The notes under the pieces: generated by a model
The model's input: only the letters and a program-made list of their open reading frames with translations
Databases searched by the model: none
What the model was told of the DNA's origin: nothing
Assembly (NCBI RefSeq): GCF_030538285.1
Contig: NZ_JAUNUG010000007.1
Location: 21,495-85,494 of the forward strand
Source: Corynebacterium sp.
GTDB lineage: Bacteria > Actinomycetota > Actinomycetes > Mycobacteriales > Mycobacteriaceae
DNA: 64,000 nt
Direction of reading: 5' to 3'
Shown here: positions 26,363 through 35,887 of the stretch, piece after piece
Layout of the letters: the number at the start of each line of letters is the position of its first letter
Numbering within the stretch: the stretch's first letter is position 1
Position numbers and translations under genes: made by a program

Positions 26363-29300
26363 ATGACACCAGCACTAGTTCCGAAAGTGTCTGGTTGCCC
26401 TCTGGGCCACCTCTCGGAGGATGACGACCATCTCGCCATCTACGGCGTGCAGATGCCCTCCCCACCACGCACCCTCATCGACATTCTGCAACACAGCATC
26501 CAGACACACCCTGAAGTCATCGCCATCGAGAGCAGCTACGGGACCGTGACCTATGGAGAACTCGAGGACATCCTCAACGAGGAGGCTTCCCGGCTGGCCG
26601 AGCTAGGCATTGGCTGCGGCTCACGGGTCGGCATTCGAGTTCCCTCCGGCACCACTGATCTCTACGTCGCCATCCTGGCAACTCTGTGGGCCGGTGCGGC
26701 CTACGTCCCGGTCGACTGGGACGACACCGACGATCGCGCCCGTACTGTGTGGGAAGAAGCCGGTGTGGATGCCGTCTACGGCCGCGATCTCACGCTCACC
26801 CCCATGTCGTCCCCATCGGCTGCAGTCGAGCGCCGTTTCCCTGGGCTCGACAACGACTGCTGGATTATCTTCACCTCGGGTTCCACCGGCAAACCCAAGG
26901 GTGTGGCCATTACTCACCGCTCTGCGGGTGCCTGGGTGGATGCGGAATCCCGCATGTTCCTCCTTTCCGCCCCACTCGGCCCCGGCGACCGCGTCATGGC
27001 CGGCTTGTCTGTCAGTTTCGACGCCTCCTGCGAGGAAATGTGGCTGGCGTGGCGCTACGGCGCAACACTCGTCGCCGCCGAACGCAGTGTGGTGCGCTCG
27101 GGTGACGTCCTGGGAGAATGGCTTATCGATAGGGACATCAGCGTGGTCTCGACGGTGCCTACCCTGGCTTCCTTCTGGCGCCCCGAGTCCCTCGAGAAAG
27201 TTCGCCTGCTCATTTTCGGCGGCGAGGCCTGCCCACTGCCGCTCGTCGCAAAGCTCACGCACCCCGGTCGCGAAATCTGGAATACCTACGGGCCCACCGA
27301 AACCACCGTCATCGTCTCCGGCGAGCTCATGGACGATCAGCCTCCAGTCCGTATCGGTCGCCCCATCCCAGGCTGGGAACTGGTCGTCGTCGACAGTGAT
27401 GGTCAGCCCGTGGCGTGGGGGGATACCGGCGAACTCATCGTCGGTGGCATTGGTCTGGGCCGCTACCTCGACCCGATCAAAGATGCCGAAGTATACGCGC
27501 CGCTTCCTTCCATGGGGTGGGATCGCGCCTACCGTACCGGCGATATCGTCCGCGCCGACAAGGAAGGCATGGTGTTCATCGGTCGTGCCGACGACCAGAT
27601 CAAGTTCGGTGGTCGCCGCATAGAACTCGGTGAGCTCGATGACGCCCTCACCAACGCCACTGGTGTGTCGTCAGGTGCCGCAGCACTCCACAAAACTGCC
27701 GCGGATTCCGATGTCCTGGTCGGCTACCTCGTTTCAGAAGATGGCGAGCCGCTAGATCTGCAGGCCATTCGCCAGGAACTTGGCAGTGTCCTCCCCGCAG
27801 GTATCACCCCGGTGCTCCACCAACTGGAGGAAATGCCGATGAAGACCTCGGGCAAGGTCGATCGCAAGGCTCTGCCTTGGCCGCTCCCGTCCGATTCGAC
27901 CGGCACTTCCGATATCCCGGAACAGCTGAAGTGGCTGGCGCAACGGTGGGCCGATCAGCTGGGCCCGGTCCCCCTGACGACGGCAAGTGACTTCTTTGAC
28001 CTCGGTGGTTCCTCGGTTGCGGTGGCAAAGCTTGTCACGGAGCTGCGCGAACGGTATCCCGGTGCCGATATCGCCGAGCTCTACAACAACCGGACGCTCG
28101 GTGAAATGGGAGCCTACCTGGAGACTCTGTCCTCCAGCAGGGTGGAACGGCCCCTTCCTGAGCCGCTGCCCTGGTACTCGGGATATATCCAGTCAGCTTT
28201 CATCGCGGGGCTTTATATGATCAATGGCCTCAAGTACGTGACCGGATCCCTCCTCGTGGTACTCCTACTGTCCGTTGTTCTCGAAGCCGCCTGGGTTCCT
28301 CGTCCGCCCGCCATCCCGATTATCGCCGCGTGGTTGTTCGTCTTTTCCATTCCCGGACGCATCATCCAGGCCACCGTGGGTGTCCGCCTCCTGACCCGGG
28401 GGCTTCGCCCCGGTGCTTATCGACGCGGCGGTCTCACCCATCTCCGTGTGTGGGCGGCGGAACGTCTGCTCACATTCCAGAATCTCGACTACGTCCTGGG
28501 AACTCCGACCGCCCCACTTCTCTACCGCCTCCTGGGCAATAGGGTCGGTAAAGACTGCGTGTTGTCCACACAACCCCCCGTCACGGGCCTGTTGACAGTG
28601 GGCGACAATGTCTCGGTGGAGTCCGAGGTCGACATCGACGGGCACTGGATAGAAGGCGATGTCTTCCACATCGGGGCCATCACCATCGAAAGCGATGCCC
28701 GCGTCGGGACCCGTACTTTCGTGTGCCCGGGTGTCACTATCCATGAAGGAGCTGAGATCCTCCCTGGAGCCCGCGTCGACCGCGCGGTGCCAGCGCAGGA
28801 ACTGTGGGGAGGCTCGCCCCTGGTCATGTACGGCCAAGCCGGTCAGAACTGGCCGGCATCCGCCCCCGCGGAACAGATGGGTGCCTTCGACTTCCGGATC
28901 CTAAGCTGGCTGGGACTCGCCTGGATCAAAATCCTGCCGCTGCTGTCCATCATTCCCGGTGTGTTCATGATCTTCGAGATGGTGATGTACACCCGCAGCT
29001 TCAACGACGTCTTTCCGGTCCTGATGGCCTGGGCTCCCGCGTTCGTATTGTTGACCATGCTCACGTGGGTCTCCCTGGTGATCACCACCGTCCGCGCGAT
29101 GTCGGCCTGGATTACCCCTGGGTTCTACCCGCAGCGCAGCCTCCCCGCCTGGGCCGTGTGGATGACACAAGCCCTCATGGAGCGCACACTCATCTCCACC
29201 TATTTCCTCTACGCATCATGGTGCACCCCGACCCTGCTGCGCCTCATGGGTGCCAAAGTCGGCAAAGATACCGAGATCTCCACGATCGTCACTATCCCCC

Positions 29301-30319
29301 ACCTCACATGGATCCAAGACCGCAGCTTCGTCGCCGACCATGCCCTGGCCTCAGCCCCGCGCCACCGCCAGGGGTGGATGCATGTGGGCACCACCGTCAT
29401 CGGGGAAGGCAGCTTCGTCGGAAACTCCGGCATCGTCGGACCCGACCGGGACCTGCCACGGGATTCCCTCGTCGCCGTCCTCTCCACGGCCCCGTATCAC
29501 CCACGCAGTGGTACGACCTGGTTGGGGCGCCCACCAATGGACATCCCCCGCCAACGCATCGAATCGGACACAGCGGTGACCTACCGCCCACCGCAACGCT
29601 TGAAGCTGGCGCGCGCCGCCGTCGAATTGCTCCGCATGGCCCCCGCGGTCATCGCCGCCTGGATCGACGTGACAATCATCTACGTCCTCACCCAGATCTA
29701 CATGCACGGAGTAGCCGCCGACGATCGCGCTTATGGGTTGTTGCTGGCGGCCCTGTGGGCTGGCCCGGTTGTCCTGTGCGGTGGCATCGTCGCAAGTCTC
29801 ATCCCGATCATTGCCAAGTGGCTGTTGGTGGGCCGTTTCCGCACCGAACAAAAGGCCCTGTTTTCATCGTTCGTGTGGCGCAGCGAGCTGGCCGACAACA
29901 TCTCAGAACCGCTGGCAGTCCCCAGCCTCGTCCGCATGAGCCTCGGTAGCCCCGTCTTCAACCTGTGGGCCCGGGCCATGGGCACTCGCATCGGTCGCCA
30001 TGCCTGGGTCGAATCCTGGTGGCTTCCCGAGTTCGACCTGATCACCATCGGCGACCATGCCACTGTCAACCGCGGCACCGTCGTGCAAACCCATCTGTTC
30101 CACGACCGCGTCATGTCGCTGGAACCGGTGACACTGCACGCAGGATCCACCTTGGGCCCGAACAGTTTCCTCCTCCCAGGATCCTCGGTCGGTGAGTGCT
30201 CCACCATCGGCCCCGCGTCACTCGTTCTGCGTGGAGATTCCATCCCAGCTCACACCGACTGGGAAGGAAACCCCGCCCAGATGGTGCCAACCTCACCCCA
30301 CCCGTCAGCCAGCGCCTAG
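26363..30319 (+). CDS. Pls/PosA-family membrane NRPS (poly-amino-acid synthetase-like)
   Basis: 1318 aa, almost exactly the size of epsilon-poly-L-lysine synthetase. An adenylation domain (about 40-510) has IFTSGSTGKPKG, NTYGPTE, YRTGDIV and MKTSGKVDRKALP. The carrier domain has DFFDLGGSSVAVAK (Ser near 551). Then come three pairs of membrane helices (about 612-680, 845-915, 1075-1155), each followed by a left-handed beta-helix acyltransferase-like domain. This is the A-T-(TM-C)x3 layout of Pls, which polymerises one basic amino acid through isopeptide bonds without a condensation/thioesterase pair. In the substrate pocket, SFDASCEEMW places an acidic residue consistent with a basic substrate such as lysine or ornithine (inference). 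Confidence 0.88.
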   Translation: MTPALVPKVSGCPLGHLSEDDDHLAIYGVQMPSPPRTLIDILQHSIQTHPEVIAIESSYGTVTYGELEDILNEEASRLAELGIGCGSRVGIRVPSGTTDLYVAILATLWAGAAYVPVDWDDTDDRARTVWEEAGVDAVYGRDLTLTPMSSPSAAVERRFPGLDNDCWIIFTSGSTGKPKGVAITHRSAGAWVDAESRMFLLSAPLGPGDRVMAGLSVSFDASCEEMWLAWRYGATLVAAERSVVRSGDVLGEWLIDRDISVVSTVPTLASFWRPESLEKVRLLIFGGEACPLPLVAKLTHPGREIWNTYGPTETTVIVSGELMDDQPPVRIGRPIPGWELVVVDSDGQPVAWGDTGELIVGGIGLGRYLDPIKDAEVYAPLPSMGWDRAYRTGDIVRADKEGMVFIGRADDQIKFGGRRIELGELDDALTNATGVSSGAAALHKTAADSDVLVGYLVSEDGEPLDLQAIRQELGSVLPAGITPVLHQLEEMPMKTSGKVDRKALPWPLPSDSTGTSDIPEQLKWLAQRWADQLGPVPLTTASDFFDLGGSSVAVAKLVTELRERYPGADIAELYNNRTLGEMGAYLETLSSSRVERPLPEPLPWYSGYIQSAFIAGLYMINGLKYVTGSLLVVLLLSVVLEAAWVPRPPAIPIIAAWLFVFSIPGRIIQATVGVRLLTRGLRPGAYRRGGLTHLRVWAAERLLTFQNLDYVLGTPTAPLLYRLLGNRVGKDCVLSTQPPVTGLLTVGDNVSVESEVDIDGHWIEGDVFHIGAITIESDARVGTRTFVCPGVTIHEGAEILPGARVDRAVPAQELWGGSPLVMYGQAGQNWPASAPAEQMGAFDFRILSWLGLAWIKILPLLSIIPGVFMIFEMVMYTRSFNDVFPVLMAWAPAFVLLTMLTWVSLVITTVRAMSAWITPGFYPQRSLPAWAVWMTQALMERTLISTYFLYASWCTPTLLRLMGAKVGKDTEISTIVTIPHLTWIQDRSFVADHALASAPRHRQGWMHVGTTVIGEGSFVGNSGIVGPDRDLPRDSLVAVLSTAPYHPRSGTTWLGRPPMDIPRQRIESDTAVTYRPPQRLKLARAAVELLRMAPAVIAAWIDVTIIYVLTQIYMHGVAADDRAYGLLLAALWAGPVVLCGGIVASLIPIIAKWLLVGRFRTEQKALFSSFVWRSELADNISEPLAVPSLVRMSLGSPVFNLWARAMGTRIGRHAWVESWWLPEFDLITIGDHATVNRGTVVQTHLFHDRVMSLEPVTLHAGSTLGPNSFLLPGSSVGECSTIGPASLVLRGDSIPAHTDWEGNPAQMVPTSPHPSASA

Positions 30320-30332
30320 GAGCCAGAAGACC

Positions 30333-31649
30333 ATGACCCTACAAGTCAACACTCGCCGTCCCGAGCTCCAGGTCCCCGAAGGTGATCTCACCCCCGGGGA
30401 ACACCCGCAGCCCGGCCCCCGCCCCGCCCGAGACATCTGGTCCGGAGCTATCGATCCCACCGACCTACCGGAAGAAGAAGTCCGGACCAAGAAGCTCGGA
30501 CGATTACTCGGGCTCGATGCTGTCCGTGGTTTCGCCCTCCTCGGGATGATCGTGGTTCACGTCGCACCGCCCGTGAACCCCTACACGGGTGACCCGACGT
30601 TCCTCCACGCGTTGTTCAGTGGCCGCGCCGCCGCCTTGTTCGCCATCATGGCCGGGCTGGCACTCGCTCTCGTGACCGGCCGCGATAAACCACACACTGG
30701 TGCCCGCTGGAGATCCAGCGCCGTCGCTTTGCTAATTCGCGCGATGATGATCTTCGCCCTGGGGCTAAGCCTCAACCACCTTGAGCTCCCCGTATACAAC
30801 ATCCTCCCGTACTACGGTCTGCTGTTCATCCTGGCCATCCCATTCACCGTCCTCAATGCGGTGAAGGCGTTCGTGCTGGCGGCGATCATGCTCGTACTCG
30901 GCCCGGTCCTCATGTTCGCCGGATTGTCCACCATCCCCTTCGAGGCGGATCGCGCAGCTGACTGGGTCACCCTCTTCACCCGCCCTAGTGACCTCTTCCT
31001 GAGCATGCTTGTTGGCGGCACCTATCCCGCAGTGACATGGATCACCTTCGTCCTGGTAGGAATCGGACTCGGCCGGCTTCCGCTGGGCACGCTGGCCACC
31101 CAGATCTACATCCTCATCATCGGCACCGCATTCCTGCTCATCGCTCCGATGCTGTCGAACACGCTGCTGGTGGATTTCGGCGGATGGGGCCACATCACGG
31201 AAAAGACCCCGGGTTTTGATATCCAGCGCGCCTACTACGTCGATGTGTACGGCCCGGAGACCAATGCTTCTCTCCCCACTGACACCTGGTGGTGGCTGGC
31301 TACTGATGGTCCTCATACAAACACCCCCCTGGCCCTTTTGGGCGGGATCGGATTCGGCCTGATCGCGATCGGACTGTTCCTACTGCTCGCGCAGGTCGCC
31401 GGCAAGGGTCTCACCCCGCTGATCGCGACCGGAAGCATGTCGCTGACCTTGTACGCGGTTCATCTGGTCACCATGGGACTCATCCACACCGCTGATCAGC
31501 CCTATCTGTGGACCTTCGTCCAACTCCTGGTAGCTGGGTTCTTCGCCACCTTCTGGTACTTTTCCGTGGGACGCGGCCCCCTCGAAGGTCTCGTCTCGAC
31601 GGTGTCGAAGGGCGTCGCTCGCCGGAGCAGCCGCCCGGCCGTGGCTTAA
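30333..31649 (+). CDS. DUF418/YeiB-like membrane protein, partner of the Pls-like NRPS
   Basis: 438 aa from ATG 30333, preceded by AGGAGCCAGAAG. A Pro-rich cytoplasmic N-terminus (about 1-50) leads into LLGLDAVRGFALLGMIVVHVAPP, the hallmark of YeiB/DUF418 and HGSNAT-like membrane acyltransferases, followed by about ten helices ending in SMSLTLYAVHLVTMGLI. It begins 13 bases after the NRPS stop, so the two are one operon. It could modify, export or confer tolerance to the polymer; there is no direct evidence for any of these. Its stop overlaps the convergent ATPase gene by four bases. Confidence 0.8.
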   Translation: MTLQVNTRRPELQVPEGDLTPGEHPQPGPRPARDIWSGAIDPTDLPEEEVRTKKLGRLLGLDAVRGFALLGMIVVHVAPPVNPYTGDPTFLHALFSGRAAALFAIMAGLALALVTGRDKPHTGARWRSSAVALLIRAMMIFALGLSLNHLELPVYNILPYYGLLFILAIPFTVLNAVKAFVLAAIMLVLGPVLMFAGLSTIPFEADRAADWVTLFTRPSDLFLSMLVGGTYPAVTWITFVLVGIGLGRLPLGTLATQIYILIIGTAFLLIAPMLSNTLLVDFGGWGHITEKTPGFDIQRAYYVDVYGPETNASLPTDTWWWLATDGPHTNTPLALLGGIGFGLIAIGLFLLLAQVAGKGLTPLIATGSMSLTLYAVHLVTMGLIHTADQPYLWTFVQLLVAGFFATFWYFSVGRGPLEGLVSTVSKGVARRSSRPAVA

Positions 31650-32350
31650 CCCAGGATGTAGCGGATCGTGCCGTACGGATCCTCCAGGAACTCGCGGGTG
31701 GCCACCACCGCCTCAGCTTCCTCGTAAACGGTGTCCTCCAACCCGTCTTCGGTGATGTCGATGATGGACGCATCCGGGATGGCCATCATGATGGGTGAGT
31801 GCGTCGCGATGATGAACTGGCCACCCCGCTTAACCGCCTGGTGAATCTCCGCCACCAGCGCCATCTGCCGCACCACCGATAGGCCAGACTCGGGCTCATC
31901 GAGGATGTACAAGCCTGGGCCGTCGACCTGTTCCTCGAGCACGGACAGCACCGATTCGCCGTGCGACATGGCGTGGCGGGAGCGTTCCGCTTCCTCGCGG
32001 GAATCGAAAATTGTCACCGTGTCGTAGTGAGTTTCGGCACGGAGGAAGTAGCCGTGCGCCGGAATATCGTTGCCGCGCAGATGAATCCATTTCGACAGAG
32101 GCGAATGGGTGGGGTGAATGACTCCCCTGAAATCCAGATCGCGCAGCGGGCCGCCAGCGGCGTCGAAACCCGCGGCGATGGCTATCGCCTCGACCAGGGT
32201 GGATTTACCCGCCCCGTTGTCACCGACGAAGCAGGTCACCGGGGTGGAGAACCTTAAAGCGTCGAACTCTTCGAGGTGGCGCACCACCGGGATTTGGCGG
32301 ATGAAGGAATCTTCCCGGATGGCCTCCACCCGCACCGAATTGATGAACAT
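31646..32350 (-). CDS. AAA/ABC-type ATPase (small SMC-like)
   Basis: 234-aa soluble ATPase. Walker A is VTCFVGDNGAGKSTLVEAIA, signature-like region MSHGESVLSVL, Walker B GLYILDEPESGLS, and the H-loop FIIATHSPIMMA. This is the RecF/YhaN-like 'AAA_21' type with no coiled coil and no membrane partner beside it. Similar stand-alone ATPases occur in many actinobacteria with unknown function. It is not obviously paired with a nuclease here, so a defence role is not supported. It is convergent with the NRPS operon. Confidence 0.82.
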   Translation of the reverse strand: MFINSVRVEAIREDSFIRQIPVVRHLEEFDALRFSTPVTCFVGDNGAGKSTLVEAIAIAAGFDAAGGPLRDLDFRGVIHPTHSPLSKWIHLRGNDIPAHGYFLRAETHYDTVTIFDSREEAERSRHAMSHGESVLSVLEEQVDGPGLYILDEPESGLSVVRQMALVAEIHQAVKRGGQFIIATHSPIMMAIPDASIIDITEDGLEDTVYEEAEAVVATREFLEDPYGTIRYILG

Positions 32351-32372
32351 AGACCAATGCTAGTCACGCTGC

Positions 32373-32681
32373 TCACTCCGTGCGGCGCGGCGGCTCCTGA
32401 CGTCCAGTGAGAATATCGATGACACTGCGGATCGCGGCGTCACCGATCTGGCTGCCCTGCCCGCCGAAAGGGCTGCGCGGCGGTTCCGGGCGGGGTCGCT
32501 CCCCCGCTGCGGAAGAGCTGACCTCGTCCCGCTCCGCGGCGTCGGCGGTTACCAGCAGTGTGGTGTCTTCGAGGTCGAGCTTGACTGAGTCCTGGACACC
32601 GGCCGTGCGTGCGGCGTCGACAAGCGCACGCAGGTCGGCGAAGGTGGCGTTGTTGAGATCGATCGACAGGGAAAGGGACAT
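32373..32681 (-). CDS. Hypothetical protein (102 aa)
   Basis: I use ATG 32681 (MSLSLSIDLNNATFADLRAL) because AAAGGAG lies just upstream. The first 60 residues form an alpha/beta unit (FADLRALVDAARTAGVQDS, then VKLDLEDTTLLVTAD), followed by a low-complexity Arg/Pro/Gly linker (ERPRPEPPRSPFGGQ) and an amphipathic tail. No membrane segment and no recognised family. It lies between glnE and the ATPase gene, in the same direction as both. Confidence 0.65.
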   Translation of the reverse strand: MSLSLSIDLNNATFADLRALVDAARTAGVQDSVKLDLEDTTLLVTADAAERDEVSSSAAGERPRPEPPRSPFGGQGSQIGDAAIRSVIDILTGRQEPPRRTE

Positions 32682-32779
32682 GATGGGCTCCTTTACGAGG
32701 GCGAACTTTTGTGCCACCCCCAGCGTAGGTGCGAGACTCGGGGGCTGTCACCACCCTTAGGGGCTCCACCTGACCCCGT

Positions 32780-35700
32780 TTAAGGTTCGATGACCACCTC
32801 GCCCCAGAACACCTCGTCGACGACCTGCCGGGCCTTCCTGGTCAGGCGAAGGTAGTGCTCCAGGAAGCCCTGATAATCTTCCGGATCCCAGCCGGCCGCG
32901 CCAGCGACCTGCGCGAGTGCCGGTCCAGGGCCGGGCAACTGGTCCGTGCGCCGCCCCTTGACCAGCACCAACGCGTTTCGGGCGTTGGTGGCGCACAACC
33001 ACGCCTCCCGCAGGACATCCACCTGCTCAGCAGGCAAAATCTCCTTGTTCTTCACCACGTCGAGCACCTCCAGGGTGGAGGTGTTGTGCAGCTCGGGATG
33101 TTGATGCGCATGCATCATCGTCAGCAGCTGAGCGGTCCATTCGATGTCGGTCAAGGCTCCGCGTCCCAGTTTGGTGTGGGTGTTGCGGTCGGCGCCGCGG
33201 GGTAGGCGTTCATCGTCGATACGTGCCTTCATGCGGCGGATCTCGCGGATATCGCTTGTCGACGCCCCCTCCGCCGGGTACCTGAACCGGTCAATCATGG
33301 TGAGGAAACGGGTACCCAGATCCGGGTCGCCGGCGACCACAGTGGCGCGGAGCAGAGCCTGAGTTTCCCACACCTCGCCCCATTTTTCGTAGTAGCGCCG
33401 ATAGGATTCCAGGGTGCGCACGGCAGCACCCGACCGGCCCTCCGGGCGCAGGCCCAGATCAACCTCCAGTGGCGGATCACCGGAGGGTTTTGCCAGGCGG
33501 CGCCGCATCTCATCGCAGATACCGATGGCCCACTTCACGGCATCGGTGTCCTCGACCCCTTCGGCGGGCTCGCACACGAACATGACGTCGGCGTCGGATC
33601 CGTAGCCGAGCTCCGCGCCGCCGAGACGCCCCATACCGATGATGGCGATGCGTGCCGGGGGTTCCTCCAGGCCATGTTCCTTCAGGCTCCACCGCACCTC
33701 CGCCAGCAGGCTGGCCTGCAGCACAGCATCCCACACCAGCGACAATTCCATGCACACCTGGTCGACGGGCATGAAGTCGAGCAGGTCCGCGGAGGCGATG
33801 CGCGCGAGCTCCACGCGCCGCAGGGAACGGGCCACGGACACTGCCCGGTCCGGATCGGCGTGGCGTTTCGATGACGCCACCAACGCCTTACACACCTGAT
33901 CCGGGGCAGGAACCATAACGCGCGGTCCGGCGGCCCCGTCGCCAAGCTGTTTGACGAAATCCGGGGAAGAAATAATGAGATCAGAAGTGTAGGGAGAGGT
34001 GCCCAGGATACGCATGAGCCGCTGACCGACCACGCCCTCATCGCGCAGCATCCGCAAGAACCACACGCGGTTGTACGCAGCGTCGGAAAGCTTACGGTAG
34101 TTGAGCAGGCCCGCATCCGGGTCGGCGGTGTCCGACAACCAGGTCATCAGTGTCGGTAGCAGCATGGCCTGCAGCTTCGCCTTGCGTGAGCCGCCCGCCG
34201 CGAGGGCGGTGAGATGCTCGAAAGCGCGGGCCGGGTGGCGGTATCCCAACGCTGCGAGCTGAAGTTTCGCCGCCTCCGGGGTGAGCGAGATCTCGTCGAT
34301 CGAGAGATTGACCACGGTGTGCAGCAGCGGACGGTAGAACAGGCGCGAGTGCAGATCCGAGATGAGCAGACGGATCTGGCGCAGGTGCTTCTGCAGCTCC
34401 TCCACTGCAGTCTTCTTACCCGTCGCCGTGAAACCTGCGGTGGCGGCAAGCCAGGTGAGGTTCTTGTCATCATCGTCGGCAGGCATGGTGTGGGTGCGGC
34501 GCAGGCGATGCAGCTGCAGGCGGTGTTCGAGGAGCCGGAGGAACTCATAGGCTTCGATGAGCTGATGACCATCCTCACGGCCGACATAACCTCCCTTGAC
34601 CAGCGCATCCAAGGTCTCGACGGTAGCCAGCACACGCAAGGATTCATCGGAGCGGCCGTGCACGAGCTGGAGCAACTGGATCGCGAACTCGACATCACGC
34701 AACCCGCCGGTGCCCAACTTGAGCTCCCGCTCACGCATCGCCTCGGGCACATTCTCCAGCACGCGGCGCCGCATCGCCTGCACATCGTCGACAAAAGAAT
34801 CGCGTTGCGACGCCGTCCACACCATCGGCGCCAACGCCTCAATGTAGCGGTGACCCAGTTGCATCGCACCCGTCATCGGTCGCGCCTTGAGCAGGGCCTG
34901 GAACTCCCAGGTCTCCGCCCAGCGCTGGTAATAGGCGATATGGCTGTCGAGGGTGCGTACCAGCGCCCCGGATTTCCCTTCCGGACGCAGGTTGGCATCG
35001 ACCTCGAAGAAGGCCTTCGATCCGATGCGCATGAACTCCCCCGCCAAGCGGGTGGCCTTGGTGGTGACCGGCTCGGCGACGAAGATGACGTCGACATCGG
35101 AGATGTAATTCAGCTCCCCGGCACCGCATTTGCCCATCGCCATGACAGCCAGCCGCGTATCTACGCTGTCATCCCCGTATACACCGGTGACGGCGACGGC
35201 GAGGGCAGCGGTCAGCGCGGCGTCGGCAAGCGCGGTCAGCAGTTCGGTGACGGTGGTGAACTCGATGTGTGGCTGCTCCGGGACCGCATCGCGCCGTGCC
35301 TCGAAAGTGCCGGCCAGGTCGTATGCTGCGATGCGCATGACCAACGTGCGGTAAATCAACCGCAATGCGGTGGCCGCTTCCGGGCCGCTCATCCCCGCCC
35401 GATAGGTACCGGGGGTGGAGAGGTCCTCAGTGGCGGTGTCAGCGAAGTCTTCAGACTCATCGTCGATCTCAACGGTCGCGGGGCGAGCCTCAACGGCATG
35501 CAGCATCGCCTGCATGAGTTCCTCACCGGTGGGCAGCCCCAGGCTGAGCTCGTGCCAGAGGTGAGGGTTCGCCGCGAGGTGATCACCCAGGGCCGTGGAA
35601 CCGCCCAGCAGGGCAAACAACCGCACTCGCAGGCCAGGGTTCGCGCGCAGCGCTTGGTCGAATTCATCACGGTCATCGCCAAGCGCAGTCATCACACGGA

Positions 35701-35869
35701 TGAGGGTATTGAGCGCCAGATCGGGGTCACCCGCCCCCGCCAGAGCCCACAACAGTGCCACGGATTCCTCGTTGTCCCACCCCAGCCAGGTGAGATCCTC
35801 CGCAGCCCGCGGGCCGGAAAGCTTGAGTACCGCCAGGGAGGGGACCGACTTCCGTTTCATGCTCGCCAC
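32780..35869 (-). CDS. glnE: Glutamine synthetase adenylyltransferase/deadenylylase GlnE
   Basis: 1029 aa, normal for actinobacterial GlnE. Two nucleotidyltransferase domains are visible: the N-terminal one with VMAMGKCGAGELNYISDVDVIFV and LRDVEFAIQLLQ, the C-terminal one with IAIIGMGRLGGAELGYGSDADVMFV and LTDIEWTAQLL. Each has the G-G/S-x-D-x-D metal motif. It modifies the loop Tyr of GlnA (and probably its paralogue) in response to nitrogen status through PII. It lies 18 bases downstream of glnA2, as in other Corynebacterium, so the two are co-transcribed. Confidence 0.97.
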   Translation of the reverse strand: MASMKRKSVPSLAVLKLSGPRAAEDLTWLGWDNEESVALLWALAGAGDPDLALNTLIRVMTALGDDRDEFDQALRANPGLRVRLFALLGGSTALGDHLAANPHLWHELSLGLPTGEELMQAMLHAVEARPATVEIDDESEDFADTATEDLSTPGTYRAGMSGPEAATALRLIYRTLVMRIAAYDLAGTFEARRDAVPEQPHIEFTTVTELLTALADAALTAALAVAVTGVYGDDSVDTRLAVMAMGKCGAGELNYISDVDVIFVAEPVTTKATRLAGEFMRIGSKAFFEVDANLRPEGKSGALVRTLDSHIAYYQRWAETWEFQALLKARPMTGAMQLGHRYIEALAPMVWTASQRDSFVDDVQAMRRRVLENVPEAMRERELKLGTGGLRDVEFAIQLLQLVHGRSDESLRVLATVETLDALVKGGYVGREDGHQLIEAYEFLRLLEHRLQLHRLRRTHTMPADDDDKNLTWLAATAGFTATGKKTAVEELQKHLRQIRLLISDLHSRLFYRPLLHTVVNLSIDEISLTPEAAKLQLAALGYRHPARAFEHLTALAAGGSRKAKLQAMLLPTLMTWLSDTADPDAGLLNYRKLSDAAYNRVWFLRMLRDEGVVGQRLMRILGTSPYTSDLIISSPDFVKQLGDGAAGPRVMVPAPDQVCKALVASSKRHADPDRAVSVARSLRRVELARIASADLLDFMPVDQVCMELSLVWDAVLQASLLAEVRWSLKEHGLEEPPARIAIIGMGRLGGAELGYGSDADVMFVCEPAEGVEDTDAVKWAIGICDEMRRRLAKPSGDPPLEVDLGLRPEGRSGAAVRTLESYRRYYEKWGEVWETQALLRATVVAGDPDLGTRFLTMIDRFRYPAEGASTSDIREIRRMKARIDDERLPRGADRNTHTKLGRGALTDIEWTAQLLTMMHAHQHPELHNTSTLEVLDVVKNKEILPAEQVDVLREAWLCATNARNALVLVKGRRTDQLPGPGPALAQVAGAAGWDPEDYQGFLEHYLRLTRKARQVVDEVFWGEVVIEP

Positions 35870-35887
35870 GTGCGTAGCTCCTTCAGG

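Noticed and set aside
31646-32350. Stand-alone ATPase as part of a defence system
   Set aside because: No nuclease, reverse transcriptase, TIR or other effector gene is adjacent. The neighbours are the NRPS operon and glnE.
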